The notes: generated by a model not told the origin, from the sequence alone. Counted from the stretch's first letter, positions 28,966 to 38,977 are shown. The stretch: DNA of 64,000 nt from Pseudomonas sp. AFG_SD02_1510_Pfu_092 (GCF_003331055.1 NZ_PUQD01000025.1:1-64000), one strand, 5' to 3'. Program-made: numbers and translations.

Positions 28966-30837
28966 TTAGTAACGGGTGATGTCCGCATTGGCTTCCAGTT
29001 GCTTGCGGTAGGCCGCGAAGTCCTGCTGGCCAGCACGCGAGGCGAGGTAGCGGCGGATCTGCTGCTTCTCTTCGTCGGTGGCGGTAGCGCCTTCGTTGAC
29101 ACCCTTGAGCTGCAGGACCACCAGGCTGCCGTCACGCAGCACCACGCTGCCATACACCGGCTTGTCCTTGGCCTGAGGCTTGCCCAGGCGGAACAGCGCC
29201 TGCAGCTCGGCCGGGTCGATGCCGTCCTCGCCACGGGTGACCGCCTCGTAGGCCTTCCAGGCCTGCCCCTCGTGCACGCCACCTGCTGCGATCGAACCAT
29301 CACGCAGGCCGGCAATCAGCTTGTCCGCCTTGACCTTGAGCTCGGCAGTCGCCTTCTCCTTGGCCAGGTGTTCGCGGATGTTGCTGGCCACCGCTTCCAG
29401 CGGCAGTTGCTCCGGCTTGCGGTGCTCCTTGACGCGCAGCACCACGGTGGTTTCCGGGTCGAGTTCGATGGCGGTGCTGTTGGCACCCTCCTCCAGCACT
29501 TCTTCGGAGAACGCAGCCTGCACCACCGCACGGTTGGCAGTGATGCCTTCGCCACCTTCACGGCCGAACGCTGCAGAAGTGTGCACTTTCAGGTTCAGGT
29601 CCTGGGCCGGCTGGGCCAGGTCGGAAGCCTCGTAGGCGGCATCCTGCAGCTGCTTGCTGGCGTCGACGTAACGCTGCTCGACCAGCGGCACCTTCAGGTC
29701 ACGGGTCAGCTTGTCCTTCAGACTGGCGAAGCTTGGCACTTCCGGCGCCTGAACCCCCAGCAGCTTGATCAGGTGGTAGCCGAACTCGGTGCGCACCGGC
29801 GCCGAGACCTGGCCATCCTGCAGCTTGTACAGCGCCTCCTCGAACGACGGGTCGTAGACGCCCGGGCCGGCGAAGCCAAGGTCACCACCGCTGTTGGCCG
29901 AACCAGGGTCCTGGGAGTACGACTTGGCCAGCGCGGCAAAGTCTTCACCCTTGGCCAGGCGCTGCGCGACCTCTTCGGCACGGGCCTTGGCCTGGGCGTC
30001 GGTGACCTTGTCGTTGACCTCGATGAGGATGTGCGCGGCATGGCGCTGCTCGGCGAGGTTGGCGATTTCCTTCTCGTACTGGGCCTTGAGCTCTTCGTCG
30101 GTCACCTTGGCCTGGTCGAAGAACGCCGACTTCTTCAGCTCGACGTAGTCGATCACCACCTGGTCAGGCGACATGAACTCCTTGGCGTGCTGGTCGTAGT
30201 GCGCCTTGACCTCGTCGTCGCTGACCTTGACCGCGGCCGGGTCGGCCTTGAAGGTCAGGGAGGCGAAGTCGCGGGTCTGCTTTTCGAGGCGTGCGAAGGC
30301 ATCGACCTGCTGGTCGGTGACAAAGCTGCTGCCGGCCAGGCCAGTGCGCAGCTGGCCGATGAGCATTTCCTCGGCGAGCATCTCGCGGAACTGCATGCGG
30401 CCGTAGCCCATCTGGCGGATGACCTGGTCGAAACGGTCGGCACTGAACTTGCCGTCCACCTGGAATTCCGGCGTCTGCAGGATCACCTGATCCAGCGCGG
30501 CCTCGGAGAAGGCGAACTTGGCGTCTTCTGCACCTTGCAGCAGCAGCTTGCGGCTGATCAGGCCCTTGAGGGCCTCTTCACGCAGCAATTTGTCATCCAG
30601 CAGCGCAGGGTCGAAATCCTTGCCCAGCTGTTGCATCAGCTGACGGCGCTGCATGTCGGCCGCCTGGCTCAGCTCGTTCTGGCTGATGGTCTGGCCGTTC
30701 ACCTTGGCGGCGTCCTGGCTATGGGTGGCGGCCTGGAAAATGGCTTCGAAGCCGGTCAACGCCATCAATACGACGATAAGGCCGATGATGGTCTTGGCAA
30801 TCCAACCTTGTGAATTGTCCCTGATATTTTGCAGCAT
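28966..30837 (-). CDS. ppiD: Periplasmic folding chaperone PpiD
   Basis: A 623-residue SurA-like chaperone anchored in the inner membrane by a single N-terminal segment (about residues 11-31, GWIAKTIIGLIVVLMALTGF). SurA-N-like helices (about 35-225) are followed by a parvulin PPIase domain (about 265-365: ARHAAHILIEV region, AKSYSQDPGSANSGGDLGF) and a second, degenerate domain. PpiD assists proteins leaving the Sec translocon. The start is set by the conserved MLQNIRDNSQGW and the GGGGGACGC before it. Its place downstream of hupB and lon is conserved in gamma-proteobacteria. Confidence 0.95.
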   Translation of the reverse strand: MLQNIRDNSQGWIAKTIIGLIVVLMALTGFEAIFQAATHSQDAAKVNGQTISQNELSQAADMQRRQLMQQLGKDFDPALLDDKLLREEALKGLISRKLLLQGAEDAKFAFSEAALDQVILQTPEFQVDGKFSADRFDQVIRQMGYGRMQFREMLAEEMLIGQLRTGLAGSSFVTDQQVDAFARLEKQTRDFASLTFKADPAAVKVSDDEVKAHYDQHAKEFMSPDQVVIDYVELKKSAFFDQAKVTDEELKAQYEKEIANLAEQRHAAHILIEVNDKVTDAQAKARAEEVAQRLAKGEDFAALAKSYSQDPGSANSGGDLGFAGPGVYDPSFEEALYKLQDGQVSAPVRTEFGYHLIKLLGVQAPEVPSFASLKDKLTRDLKVPLVEQRYVDASKQLQDAAYEASDLAQPAQDLNLKVHTSAAFGREGGEGITANRAVVQAAFSEEVLEEGANSTAIELDPETTVVLRVKEHRKPEQLPLEAVASNIREHLAKEKATAELKVKADKLIAGLRDGSIAAGGVHEGQAWKAYEAVTRGEDGIDPAELQALFRLGKPQAKDKPVYGSVVLRDGSLVVLQLKGVNEGATATDEEKQQIRRYLASRAGQQDFAAYRKQLEANADITRY

Positions 30838-30904
30838 GCGTCCCCCAGAAACGGCTGTACCACTGCGTCGACAACCGCGGAGCGTGGGTAGAAACCTGAT
30901 AAAA

Positions 30905-30936
30905 GAAAGGCGCATCCGAGGATGCGCCTTTGCTTA
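30905..30936 (-). terminator. Terminator of hupB
   Basis: On the minus strand AAGGCGCATCC-TC-GGATGCGCCTT is followed by TCTTTTAT. It lies between hupB and ppiD. Confidence 0.85.
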
Positions 30937-31018
30937 GCAAACGTGTCAGGCGGGAACGTTTGCGCCCCGCCGTCACCGTACTCGGACCTGGCCAGGCCGG
31001 GTCCGGCTGAAAGACGAC

Positions 31019-31291
31019 TTAGTTGACGGCGTCTTTCAGGCCTTTGCCGGCCTTGAAACCTGGAACCTTGGCGGCTTCGATCTTGATCGCCTTGCCGGTT
31101 TGCGGGTTACGGCCGGTGCGCTCGGCGCGCTCCTTGACCGAGAAGGTACCGAAGCCAACCAGTACCACATCGTCACCTTGCTTCAGGGCGCCGGTGACGG
31201 ATTCGATGACTGCGTCCAGCGCACGGCCGGCTACAGCTTTCGGGATGTCAGCAGATGCGGCGATAGCGTCAATCAGTTCCGACTTGTTCAC
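31019..31291 (-). CDS. hupB: DNA-binding protein HU-beta
   Basis: A 90-residue nucleoid protein. The DNA-binding arm is [26 protein letters not shown] (about 58-83, key residues RNPQTG), and the N-terminal helices [16 protein letters not shown] match HU. The start codon is GTG at 31291 after AAGGGGACTTAGA. A near-consensus promoter (TTGACA-N18-TATAAA) lies about 95 bases upstream, and a strong terminator follows. HU compacts and bends DNA. Its position between lon and ppiD is the classic order. Confidence 0.96.
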   Translation of the reverse strand: MNKSELIDAIAASADIPKAVAGRALDAVIESVTGALKQGDDVVLVGFGTFSVKERAERTGRNPQTGKAIKIEAAKVPGFKAGKGLKDAVN

Positions 31292-31388
31292 TCTAAGTCC
31301 CCTTATTCTCTATTGAGTTTGTTTCTAAGTATGTAATGAAAAGCTTATGAAACGTGCGCTGGGTGGCCTGATGACAATAGCGTGCCGC

Positions 31389-31418
31389 TTTATAGCAAGG
31401 CCCCGAAAAAACTGTCAA
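31389..31418 (-). promoter_or_regulatory. Sigma-70 promoter of hupB
   Basis: On the minus strand TTGACA (31418-31413) and TATAAA (31394-31389) are separated by 18 bases (17 if CTATAA is the -10). It lies in the lon-hupB gap and predicts a leader of about 90 bases. Confidence 0.7.
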
Positions 31419-31442
31419 GGAAAGCCCCCCAGCAAAAAACTA

Positions 31443-33839
31443 CTAGTGCGTGCTGATTCTTTCCTTAGCATCGCCGTCGCGCTTCTCATCTTTCGCGACA
31501 ATCTCCGGAGCCACATCTGGCAAGGGCTCCGGGGCGTATTGCAGCGCAATTTGCAGGACTTCGTCAATCCATTTGACCGGTTTGATCTGCAGATCCTGTT
31601 TGATATTTTCCGGAATCTCCTTCAGATCGCGAACATTCTCCTCGGGAATGATCACCGTCTTGATGCCGCCACGGTGTGCTGCCAGCAGTTTTTCTTTCAG
31701 CCCGCCAATGGCCAGCACCTGGCCGCGCAGGGTGATTTCGCCGGTCATGGCCACATCCGCACGTACCGGAATCTGCGTCAGCGCCGACACCAGGGCAGTG
31801 CACATGCCGATACCGGCGCTTGGGCCGTCCTTCGGCGTGGCGCCTTCGGGCATGTGAATATGCACATCATGCTTCTCGTGGAAGTCGGCAGCGATACCTA
31901 GGCTGCGGGCGCGGCTGCGCACCACGGTCTGCGCGGCGGTAATCGATTCGACCATGACGTCGCCCAGCGAGCCGGTCTTGATCAGCTGGCCCTTGCCAGG
32001 GATGACCACGGCTTCGATGGTCAGCAACTCGCCCCCCACCTGCGTCCAGGCCAGGCCGGTGACCTGGCCGATCTGGTCCTGCTGCTCGGCCAGGCCGTAG
32101 CGGAACTTGCGCACGCCCAGCAGGTGCTCCAGCTGCTCGCTGGCCACCTTGACCTTGACCTGCTTCTGCCCGGTATGTTCCTTCACCACCTTGCGGCAGA
32201 CCTTGGCGATCTGCCGCTCCAGGCCACGCACGCCGGCTTCGCGGGTGTAGTAGCGGATGATGTCGCGGATCGCCGAAACATCGACCTCCAGCTCTTCCTT
32301 CTTCAGGCCGTTGGCCTTGACCTGCTTGGGCACCAGGTACTTGACCGCGATGTTGATCTTCTCGTCTTCGGTGTAACCCGGCAGGCGGATGACTTCCATC
32401 CGGTCGAGCAGCGCCGGCGGGATGTTCATCGAGTTCGAGGTGCACAGGAACATCACGTCCGAGAGATCGTAATCGACCTCCAGGTAGTGGTCGTTGAAGT
32501 TGTGGTTCTGCTCCGGATCGAGCACTTCGAGCAGCGCCGAGGCCGGGTCGCCACGCATGTCGCTGCCCATCTTGTCGATTTCGTCCAGCAGGAACAGCGG
32601 GTTGCGCACCCCTACCTTGGTCATCTTCTGGATCAGGCGGCCAGGCATCGAACCGATGTAGGTCCGGCGGTGGCCACGAATCTCGGCCTCGTCACGCACA
32701 CCGCCCAGGGCCATGCGCACGAACTTGCGGTTGGTGGCCGCGGCGATCGACTCGGCCAGCGAGGTCTTGCCGACGCCAGGCGGGCCGACCAGGCACAGCA
32801 CCGGGCCGCGGATTTTCTTGACGCGCTTTTGCACGGCAAGGTATTCGAGGATGCGTTCCTTGACCTCTTCCAGGCCATAGTGGTCGGCATCGAGGATTTC
32901 CTCGGCCTTGGCCAGGTCCAGACGCACCTTGCTCTGGGCCTTCCACGGCACCTGCACCAGCCAGTCGAGGTAGGAGCGGACCACGGTGGCCTCGGCCGAC
33001 ATCGGCGACATCTGCTTGAGCTTGTTCAGCTCGGCCTGGGCCTTGGTCAGGGCATCCTTGGGCAGGCCAGCGGCTTCGATGCGCTTTTTCAGCTCTTCGA
33101 CTTCGTTATGGCCTTCGTCGCCGTCACCGAGTTCTTTCTGAATGGCCTTCATCTGCTCATTCAGGTAGTACTCACGCTGACTGCGCTCCATCTGCTTCTT
33201 GACCCGGCCGCGGATACGCTTTTCGACCTGCAGCAGGTCGATTTCCGCGTCCAGCAGCGCCAATACGTGTTCGACACGGGTGGCCAGGTCGACGATTTCG
33301 AGGATTTCCTGCTTCTGCTCGATCTTCAGCGCCATGTGCGCGGCCATGGTGTCGACCAGGCGCCCCGGCTCTTCGATGCTGTTCAGCGAAGACAGGACTT
33401 CGGCGGGGACTTTCTTGCCCAGCTGCACGTATTGCTCGAACTGCGACAGCAGCGTGCGCACGAACACTTCCGACTCGCGCTCGGCGGCGTCGACTTCGTC
33501 GATCAGGGAAACTTCGGCACGAATGTGCCCTTCCACTTCGCTGAAACGCTCGACGGCGCCGCGCTGCTCGCCCTCGACCAGCACCTTGACGGTGCCATCG
33601 GGCAGCTTCAGCAATTGCAATACGGTGGCAACGGTACCGACGCGGTACAGGGCGTCTTCGCCCGGGTCATCGTCGGCTGGGTTTTTCTGGGCCAGCAGGA
33701 GGATCTGCTTTTCGCCCGTCATCGCCGCCTCGAGGGCTTCGATGGACTTTTCGCGCCCCACGAACAGCGGGATGACCATGTGCGGGTAAACAACGACATC
33801 GCGCAATGGCAAAAGAGGCAAGTCGAGGGTGGTCTTCAT
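31443..33839 (-). CDS. lon: ATP-dependent protease Lon
   Basis: A 798-residue AAA+ serine protease. The N-terminal substrate domain (about 1-200) leads to a coiled coil and the AAA+ module: Walker A GPPGVGKT (about 352-359), Walker [10 protein letters not shown] (about 418). The C-terminal peptidase has the catalytic serine in [11 protein letters not shown] (about 674-684) and the lysine in the following [16 protein letters not shown] block. Lon degrades misfolded and regulatory proteins. GAGGCGAAATC precedes the ATG. A sigma-32-like promoter upstream fits heat-shock control. Confidence 0.97.
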   Translation of the reverse strand: MKTTLDLPLLPLRDVVVYPHMVIPLFVGREKSIEALEAAMTGEKQILLLAQKNPADDDPGEDALYRVGTVATVLQLLKLPDGTVKVLVEGEQRGAVERFSEVEGHIRAEVSLIDEVDAAERESEVFVRTLLSQFEQYVQLGKKVPAEVLSSLNSIEEPGRLVDTMAAHMALKIEQKQEILEIVDLATRVEHVLALLDAEIDLLQVEKRIRGRVKKQMERSQREYYLNEQMKAIQKELGDGDEGHNEVEELKKRIEAAGLPKDALTKAQAELNKLKQMSPMSAEATVVRSYLDWLVQVPWKAQSKVRLDLAKAEEILDADHYGLEEVKERILEYLAVQKRVKKIRGPVLCLVGPPGVGKTSLAESIAAATNRKFVRMALGGVRDEAEIRGHRRTYIGSMPGRLIQKMTKVGVRNPLFLLDEIDKMGSDMRGDPASALLEVLDPEQNHNFNDHYLEVDYDLSDVMFLCTSNSMNIPPALLDRMEVIRLPGYTEDEKINIAVKYLVPKQVKANGLKKEELEVDVSAIRDIIRYYTREAGVRGLERQIAKVCRKVVKEHTGQKQVKVKVASEQLEHLLGVRKFRYGLAEQQDQIGQVTGLAWTQVGGELLTIEAVVIPGKGQLIKTGSLGDVMVESITAAQTVVRSRARSLGIAADFHEKHDVHIHMPEGATPKDGPSAGIGMCTALVSALTQIPVRADVAMTGEITLRGQVLAIGGLKEKLLAAHRGGIKTVIIPEENVRDLKEIPENIKQDLQIKPVKWIDEVLQIALQYAPEPLPDVAPEIVAKDEKRDGDAKERISTH

Positions 33840-33898
33840 GATTTCGCCTCTACAGCGGCCTTATGGCCGGAAACCGGTGGAAATGATGCTTGGACCTA

Positions 33899-33927
33899 AT
33901 GTGGGGGCATGCCTGGGAAATTACAAG
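33899..33927 (-). promoter_or_regulatory. Sigma-32 (heat-shock) promoter of lon
   Basis: On the minus strand CTTGTAA (33927-33921) and CCCCACAT (33906-33899) are 14 bases apart. The consensus is CTTGAAA-N11-16-CCCCATNT. It lies about 60 bases before the lon start. Confidence 0.65.
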
Positions 33928-33945
33928 CGCTAGCGCAGGAAAAGC

Positions 33946-33972
33946 AGAAAGGGGCCCGTAGGCCCCTTCGTG
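33946..33972 (-). terminator. Terminator of clpX
   Basis: On the minus strand AAGGGGCC-TAC-GGGCCCCTT is followed by TCTGCTTTTCC, about 30 bases after the clpX stop and before the lon promoter. Confidence 0.75.
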
Positions 33973-34001
33973 CTTGCAACCATCAGCGACGTTTACCTGT
34001 C

Positions 34002-35285
34002 TCAGGCATCCGGCGCGGCCTTGGCTTGCGGCTCGCTGTTCTCGTAGATCATCAGCGGCTGCGAGGTGCCATCGATGACGCTCTCGTCGATCACCACCTT
34101 GCTGACATCCTTCTTCGAAGGAATCTCGTACATGGTGTCGAGCAGCACGCCCTCGAGAATCGAACGCAGACCACGGGCGCCGGTCTTGCGCTCCAGTGCC
34201 TTGCGTGCCACGGCCTTGAGCGCATCGCTGCGGAACTCGAGGTCGACGCTTTCCATCTCGAACAGCTTGGCATACTGCTTGGTCAGGGCGTTCTTCGGCT
34301 CGGTGAGGATCTGCATCAGCGCAGCCTCGTCCAGCTCGTCGAGGGTGGCCAGCACCGGCAGTCGGCCGACGAATTCCGGGATCAGGCCAAACTTGACTAG
34401 ATCGTCCGGCTCGACCTCACGCAGGGACTCGCCAACCTTCTTGCCCTCTTCCTTGCTGCGTACTTCGGCGCCAAAACCGATGCCACCTTTGGTGGAGCGG
34501 TTCTGAATGACCTTTTCCAGGCCCGAGAAGGCGCCACCGCAGATGAACAGGATGTTGCGGGTATCGACCTGCAGGAATTCCTGTTGCGGGTGCTTGCGGC
34601 CACCTTGCGGCGGAACCGAAGCCACGGTGCCTTCGATCAGCTTCAGCAGTGCCTGCTGCACACCCTCACCCGAGACGTCACGGGTGATGGACGGGTTGTC
34701 CGACTTGCGCGAGATCTTGTCGATCTCGTCGATGTAGACAATGCCCATCTGGGCCTTTTCCACATCGTAGTCGCACTTCTGCAACAGCTTCTGGATGATG
34801 TTCTCGACGTCCTCACCCACGTAACCGGCTTCGGTCAGGGTGGTGGCGTCTGCAATGGTGAACGGTACGTTCAACAGGCGTGCAAGGGTTTCGGCGAGCA
34901 GGGTCTTGCCCGAGCCGGTCGGCCCGATGAGCAGGATGTTGCTCTTGCCGAGTTCGACTTCGTCACCCTTCTTGTCACGCTGGTTCAGGCGCTTGTAGTG
35001 GTTGTACACCGCTACGGCCAGCACCTTCTTCGCGCGCTCCTGACCAATTACGTACTGGTCCAGGATGCCGCTGATTTCTTTCGGCGAAGGCAATTTGTGC
35101 GCGCTGCTCTCGGCCTGGGCTTCCTGCACCTCCTCACGGATGATGTCGTTGCACAGGTCGACGCACTCGTCGCAGATAAATACCGAGGGCCCGGCAATCA
35201 ATTTGCGCACTTCGTGCTGGCTTTTGCCGCAGAAGGAGCAATAGAGCAATTTGCCGCTGTCCTCGCCGTTACGGGTGTCAGTCAT
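34002..35285 (-). CDS. clpX: ClpXP ATPase subunit ClpX
   Basis: A 427-residue AAA+ unfoldase. The N-terminal zinc-binding domain has four cysteines (CSFCGK about residue 17, CDECVDLC about 39). The Walker A is GPTGSGKT (about 120), the Walker B YIDEIDKI (about 183), and the sensor-2 region is near [10 protein letters not shown] (about 370). It feeds unfolded substrates to ClpP. The frame is open upstream, but conservation starts at MTDTRNGED, so I use 35285. It follows clpP by about 108 bases on the same strand. Confidence 0.97.
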   Translation of the reverse strand: MTDTRNGEDSGKLLYCSFCGKSQHEVRKLIAGPSVFICDECVDLCNDIIREEVQEAQAESSAHKLPSPKEISGILDQYVIGQERAKKVLAVAVYNHYKRLNQRDKKGDEVELGKSNILLIGPTGSGKTLLAETLARLLNVPFTIADATTLTEAGYVGEDVENIIQKLLQKCDYDVEKAQMGIVYIDEIDKISRKSDNPSITRDVSGEGVQQALLKLIEGTVASVPPQGGRKHPQQEFLQVDTRNILFICGGAFSGLEKVIQNRSTKGGIGFGAEVRSKEEGKKVGESLREVEPDDLVKFGLIPEFVGRLPVLATLDELDEAALMQILTEPKNALTKQYAKLFEMESVDLEFRSDALKAVARKALERKTGARGLRSILEGVLLDTMYEIPSKKDVSKVVIDESVIDGTSQPLMIYENSEPQAKAAPDA

Positions 35286-35393
35286 TCGATCGATCCAATC
35301 CGGTAGGCTTGCAACACAAGATGAAGGCAATTGCGGGCTTTTTCAAGTCCGCAGGTAGGCGCTTTCCGCGCCCACCTGCTCTGGCACCCCGGG

Positions 35394-36035
35394 TCAGGAG
35401 GCCAGTTGCCGCTTGTCGTAGACCGAGTCGATCAGGCCGTACTCGGCCGCGCGCGAGGCGCTCATGAAGTTGTCACGCTCGGTGTCGCGCTTGATGGTCT
35501 CGAGATCCTGGCCGGTGTGGTAGGCCAGCAGCTCGTTCAGACGGGCCTTGATATTGAGGATTTCCTGGGCGTGGATCTCGATATCGGTGGCCTGACCCTG
35601 GAAGCCGCCCAGCGGCTGGTGGATCATCACGCGCGAGTTGGGCAGGCAGTGACGCTTGCCCTTGGCACCTGCAGCCAGCAGGAAGGCGCCCATGCTGCAG
35701 GCCTGGCCGATGCAGATGGTCGAGACGTCCGGCTTGATGAACTGCATGGTGTCGTAGATCGACATGCCGGCGGTTACCGAACCGCCCGGCGAGTTGATGT
35801 ACAGATGGATATCCTTGTCCGGGTTTTCCGCTTCCAGGAACAGCAGTTGCGCCACGACGAGGTTGGCCATGTAGTCTTCTACCGGGCCGACCAGGAAAAT
35901 TACGCGCTCCTTCAACAGGCGCGAGTAGATGTCGTAAGCGCGTTCGCCACGGGCGGACTGCTCGATAACCATCGGGACCAGGCCGCCTGCGGCCTGGATG
36001 TCAGAGCTCTGCTGAATATAAGAATTGCGGGACAT
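35394..36035 (-). CDS. clpP: ClpXP proteolytic subunit ClpP
   Basis: A 213-residue self-compartmentalised serine protease. The catalytic serine lies in [11 protein letters not shown] (about 114), the histidine in [15 protein letters not shown] (about 138) and the aspartate near 187 ([11 protein letters not shown]). A short N-terminal propeptide ([18 protein letters not shown]) precedes the mature start. CGCAGGAC precedes the ATG. Gene order tig-clpP-clpX-lon-hupB-ppiD is conserved in gamma-proteobacteria. Confidence 0.97.
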   Translation of the reverse strand: MSRNSYIQQSSDIQAAGGLVPMVIEQSARGERAYDIYSRLLKERVIFLVGPVEDYMANLVVAQLLFLEAENPDKDIHLYINSPGGSVTAGMSIYDTMQFIKPDVSTICIGQACSMGAFLLAAGAKGKRHCLPNSRVMIHQPLGGFQGQATDIEIHAQEILNIKARLNELLAYHTGQDLETIKRDTERDNFMSASRAAEYGLIDSVYDKRQLAS

Positions 36036-36073
36036 GTCCTGCGCTCACTCCCAAATAGTCATGGCTTGAATAC

Positions 36074-36103
36074 GCACAAGCCAGCTCGAAGGCTGGCTTG
36101 TGG
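36074..36103 (-). terminator. Hairpin between tig and clpP
   Basis: CACAAGCCAGC-TCGAAG-GCTGGCTTGTG forms an 11-base-pair stem 25 bases after the tig stop. There is no T-run, so it may act as an attenuator or RNA-stabilising element rather than a full terminator. Confidence 0.5.
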
Positions 36104-36125
36104 GGTTTCCTACGAGAGAAGCCGG

Positions 36126-37439
36126 TTACTCAGCGGCGGCAGGAGCCTGGGCTGGTTTAACGGCATCTTCGTACGAGACCGACTTGTCGGTCACAGTCGC
36201 TTTCTGCAGAACAGTATCTACAACTTGTTCTTCCAGCACAACCGAACGGACTTCGTTCATTTGCTGGTCGTTCTTGTAGTACCAGGCGATGACCTGCTCA
36301 GGCTCCTGATAAGCCGAAGCCATTTCCTCGATCATTTCGCGAACCTTGCCTTCGTCCGGCTTCAGCTCGAACTGCTTGACCACTTCGGCCACGATCAGGC
36401 CCAGCACCACACGGCGCTTGGCTTGTTCTTCGAACAGCTCGGCCGGCAATTGCTCAGGCTTGATGTTGCCGCCGAACTGCTGAACAGCCTGCACGCGCAG
36501 ACGGTTGACTTCGTTCTCCAGCAGGGCTTTCGGCACTTCAATCGGGTTGGCGGCCAGCAGACCGTCCATGACCTGGTTCTTCACCTTGGCCTTGATGGCC
36601 TGGCGCAGTTCACGCTCCATGTTCTTGCGAACTTCGGTGCGGAAGCCTTCCAGGGTGGTTTCCTTGATGCCGAACTGGGCGAAGAATTCTTCGTTCAGTT
36701 CTGGCAGCACAGGGGCGGAAACGCTGTTGACGGTGATGGTGAACTCGGCGGCTTTGCCTGCCAGGTCCAGGTTCTGGTAGTCCTCTGGGAAGGTCACGTT
36801 GACAACGCGCTCTTCACCCGCCTTGGCGCCAACCAGGCCGTCTTCGAAGCCCGGGATCATGCGGCCGGAGCCCAGTACCAGCTGGGTGCCCTTGGCCGAA
36901 CCACCGGCGAACACTTCACCGTCGACCTTGCCGACGAAGTCGATGTTGACCTGGTCGTCGTTCTGCGCGGCGCGCTCGACGGCCTCGAAGCGGGTGTTCT
37001 GCTTGCGCAGCACTTCCAGCATGTTGTCCAGGTCGGCGTCAGCCACTTCGGCGCTCAGGCGCTCGACGCTGATCGACTCGAGGCCGCCAACGGTGAACTC
37101 CGGGAACACTTCGAAGATGGCGACGAATTCCAGGTCCTTGCCCTTTTCGAAGGACTTCGGCTCTACCGCAGGGGCGCCAGCCGGGTTCAGCTTCTGCTCG
37201 ACGATGGCTTCGTAGAAGGAAGCCTGGACCAGGTCACCGAAAGCCTCTTGACGGGCATCGGCCTCGAAACGCTGACGGATCACGCTCATTGGCACTTTGC
37301 CCGGACGGAAGCCGGCAACCTTGGCGCGCTTGGCAGTCTGCTGCAGACGCTTGTTGACTTCGTTCTCGACGCGCTCGGCCGGAACGGCGATGGTCATGCG
37401 GCGCTCGAGAGCGGAAGTGTTTTCAACAGAAACTTGCAT
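36126..37439 (-). CDS. tig: Trigger factor
   Basis: A 437-residue ribosome-bound chaperone. The N-terminal ribosome-binding domain has the signature [16 protein letters not shown] (about residues 44-59). A PPIase (FKBP-like) domain follows (about 150-240, [16 protein letters not shown]), then the long helical C-terminal arms. It shields nascent chains. The start [15 protein letters not shown] is conserved and follows CGAGGAATATCC; a few in-frame residues upstream are not. It heads the proteostasis block. Confidence 0.97.
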   Translation of the reverse strand: MQVSVENTSALERRMTIAVPAERVENEVNKRLQQTAKRAKVAGFRPGKVPMSVIRQRFEADARQEAFGDLVQASFYEAIVEQKLNPAGAPAVEPKSFEKGKDLEFVAIFEVFPEFTVGGLESISVERLSAEVADADLDNMLEVLRKQNTRFEAVERAAQNDDQVNIDFVGKVDGEVFAGGSAKGTQLVLGSGRMIPGFEDGLVGAKAGEERVVNVTFPEDYQNLDLAGKAAEFTITVNSVSAPVLPELNEEFFAQFGIKETTLEGFRTEVRKNMERELRQAIKAKVKNQVMDGLLAANPIEVPKALLENEVNRLRVQAVQQFGGNIKPEQLPAELFEEQAKRRVVLGLIVAEVVKQFELKPDEGKVREMIEEMASAYQEPEQVIAWYYKNDQQMNEVRSVVLEEQVVDTVLQKATVTDKSVSYEDAVKPAQAPAAAE

Positions 37440-37686
37440 GGATATTCCTCGTTGCACAGACGTTAGCCGGCGTTAGCCCGACTCCAGAATCAAGGGCAAG
37501 CATTCTAGTGAGTCGCGCAGCAGAAGTCACCCCACTCGGGACGACGGGAAACCACGCCGGTCGATTAACTTTCAAGGCCCGTGCGCCATGGCGCCGGGCC
37601 TGCTTCAATAGTTGCTGCACGGCGCCTGTGGCGCCCTGCAGCCGAAATACTTTGTCAAACAACCACCAGCAACCAATCGCTTCCTT
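37440..37686. other. Intergenic region upstream of tig
   Basis: No gene is supported. A GC-rich inverted repeat (AGGCCCGTGCGCCATGGCGC then CGGGCCT) lies at about 37578-37604 and could end transcription of the small gene upstream. The promoter of tig should be in here; I could not place it with confidence. Confidence 0.4.
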
Positions 37687-37986
37687 TTAATCAGGCTCGA
37701 TTTCGTTGAACTGGCAGTACTCTTCCCACGCCATGCCCAGCGCCTCAGCCACCTCACGGTGCGTCTCCAGGCGCATGGCCTGCAGTTGCTCCGGCGTTTC
37801 GGCGATCAGTTGCAGGGCCAGCTCCCAGGGCTGGATACCTTGCTCCTCAGCCGCATCCTCGAACGCCCACTCGATCTGCTGGGCCTGCTCGCGTGCATCC
37901 AGCTCGCGGATCTCTTCCAGCAGCTGCGGGTTGGCCTCGGCAAAACGCTGCAGCGCCAAGGCCTGACGGGCTTCTTTTGCAATCAT
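37687..37986 (-). CDS. Small acidic helical protein (DUF6388-like)
   Basis: A 99-residue acidic, alpha-helical, soluble protein with no cysteine or signal peptide. AGAGGAACAGCCCG precedes its ATG. It resembles short Pseudomonas proteins labelled DUF6388, with a C-terminal block EALGMAWEEYCQFNEI. Function is unknown. It lies on the same strand as tig, about 250 bases upstream. Confidence 0.7.
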   Translation of the reverse strand: MIAKEARQALALQRFAEANPQLLEEIRELDAREQAQQIEWAFEDAAEEQGIQPWELALQLIAETPEQLQAMRLETHREVAEALGMAWEEYCQFNEIEPD

Positions 37987-38206
37987 CGGGCTGTTCCTCT
38001 GCCGGCCAAATGGGCCGATGTTTCAACCGGCTGAAATCTAACAGCTTTTATTGGGCTGCCACCAGAGGATTGCAAGGGTCGTGATGGATTGTTTGCAGCC
38101 CGGCGAACATGCCTACAACGCCGAAGGAAACGCCCCATGGCCCAAGCGAACGCCCTCCGCTTGAATGGAGAACCTTTTTTGGTACACCTCCATGGACAGG
38201 AACACG

Positions 38207-38338
38207 ATGACACTCGATGCCCGCTTCTTTCGCACCGAAGCCGGCAATGAACCCGTGCGCGAATGGCTGACCTGCCTCCCTCGCACCATGGCCATCGCCA
38301 AGCAGCGCAAAGCCGCCATAGAGAGGCACAAACAATGA
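38207..38338 (+). pseudogene. Internally deleted HigB-like (Gp49-family) toxin remnant
   Basis: This 43-codon frame starts MTLDARFFRTEAGNEPVREW, the N-terminus of phage-derived Gp49-like/HigB toxins, which are normally about 105-115 residues. After LTCLP the sequence jumps to RTMAIAKQRKAAIERHKQ, which resembles the C-terminal lysine-rich helix of the same family. The beta-sheet core that would carry the RNase site, about 60-65 residues, is missing. The junction keeps the frame, so the stop still overlaps the antitoxin ATG (ATGA, 38335-38338). ACAGGAACACG precedes the start. A toxic product is very unlikely. Confidence 0.75.
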
Positions 38339-38646
38339 GCACCCATATCGGCTCCGACTTCGACGACTTCCTGGCAAGCGAAGACCTTGCAGAAGAGGTA
38401 TCCGCCGCCGCCCTCAAGCGCGTGATCGCCTGGCAGATTGCCGAGGCCATGAAAGCGCAGAAAGTCAGCAAGAAAGCGCTGGCGGAGCGCATGCACACCA
38501 GCCGCACCGCGGTTGACCGGGCACTCGACCAGAATGACCCAGGCATGACCCTGGCAACCCTGGCAACCCTGGCCAGCGCAGCACGAGCCCTCGGGCAACG
38601 CGTCGAAGTGCGCCTGGTACCGGAAAACAGCCCTGCCCTCGCCTGA
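38335..38646 (+). CDS. HigA-like antitoxin, XRE-type HTH
   Basis: A 103-residue DNA-binding protein with a complete helix-turn-helix (about residues 40-65: KVSKKALAERMHTSRTAVDRAL), then helices with LATLATLASAARALG. This is the antitoxin of the HigBA/Gp49-type module, encoded second as in that family. GAGAGGCACAAACA precedes its ATG and the start overlaps the toxin remnant's stop. The short repeat ACCCTGGCA occurs three times near 38548-38574 and encodes LATLATLA. With its toxin partner deleted, it could survive as a free repressor or as an anti-addiction factor. Confidence 0.82.
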   Translation: MSTHIGSDFDDFLASEDLAEEVSAAALKRVIAWQIAEAMKAQKVSKKALAERMHTSRTAVDRALDQNDPGMTLATLATLASAARALGQRVEVRLVPENSPALA

Positions 38647-38676
38647 GCACAGCGAGCCCCAGGCCAACGCCCAAAA

Positions 38677-38713
38677 CAAAAAGGCGCCCGGTCTCACGAC
38701 CAAGGCGCCTTCG
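38677..38713 (-). terminator. Terminator of the tRNA operon
   Basis: On the minus strand AAGGCGCC-TTGGTCGTGAGACCG-GGCGCCTT is followed by TTTGTTTTGGG. It lies after the last tRNA-His. Confidence 0.85.
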
Positions 38714-38720
38714 AAAAATA

Positions 38721-38796
38721 TGGGGTGGACGATGGGAATCGAACCCACGACAACTGGAATCACAATCCAGCGCTCTACCAACTGAGCTACGCCCAC
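38721..38796 (-). tRNA. tRNA-His (GTG), second copy
   Basis: The cloverleaf folds with anticodon loop TTGTGAT between CTGGA and TCCAG, giving anticodon GTG. CCA is encoded. An extra C at 38797 supplies the G-1 base pairing with C73 typical of tRNA-His. It is the last gene of the minus-strand cluster and is identical to the copy at 38978. Confidence 0.96.
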
Positions 38797-38840
38797 CATA
38801 TTGCGGTGTTGCAGTGTTGCCGTACAGCCTTACAGAAGCA

Positions 38841-38925
38841 TGGTGCGGACGAAGAGACTCGAACTCTTACAGCTTGCGCCGCTGGAACCTAAATCCAGTG
38901 TGTCTACCAATTTCACCACGTCCGC
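38841..38925 (-). tRNA. tRNA-Leu (TAG)
   Basis: An 85-base type II tRNA with a long variable arm. The anticodon loop is TTTAGGT between CTGGA and TCCAG, giving TAG. CCA is encoded. Confidence 0.96.
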
Positions 38926-38935
38926 GTAACGCTTA

Positions 38936-38972
38936 AAACAAAGGCGCCAGATGCAATCGAGGCGCCTTTGAA
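38936..38972 (-). terminator. Terminator-like hairpin between tRNA-His and tRNA-Leu
   Basis: CAAAGGCGCC-AGATGCAATCGA-GGCGCCTTTG is followed, on the minus strand, by TTTTAAGC. It resembles the end terminator at 38677 and lies in the same place relative to tRNA-His, so it appears to be a duplicated part. Confidence 0.65.
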
Positions 38973-38977
38973 GAATA

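Noticed and set aside
28999..30813. 604-codon plus-strand frame opposite ppiD
   Set aside because: Shadow of the ppiD coding sequence with no recognisable motif.
32124..33899. 591-codon plus-strand frame opposite lon
   Set aside because: Shadow of lon; no RBS, and low-complexity His/Leu/Val composition.
38548..38580. Short tandem repeat ACCCTGGCA, considered as a CRISPR-like or VNTR array
   Set aside because: Only three units of nine bases within the antitoxin coding sequence; they encode LATLATLA in a helix.
38113..38799. 228-codon minus-strand frame over the toxin-antitoxin region
   Set aside because: Runs through a tRNA gene and a terminator; the plus strand has coherent RBSs and family motifs.
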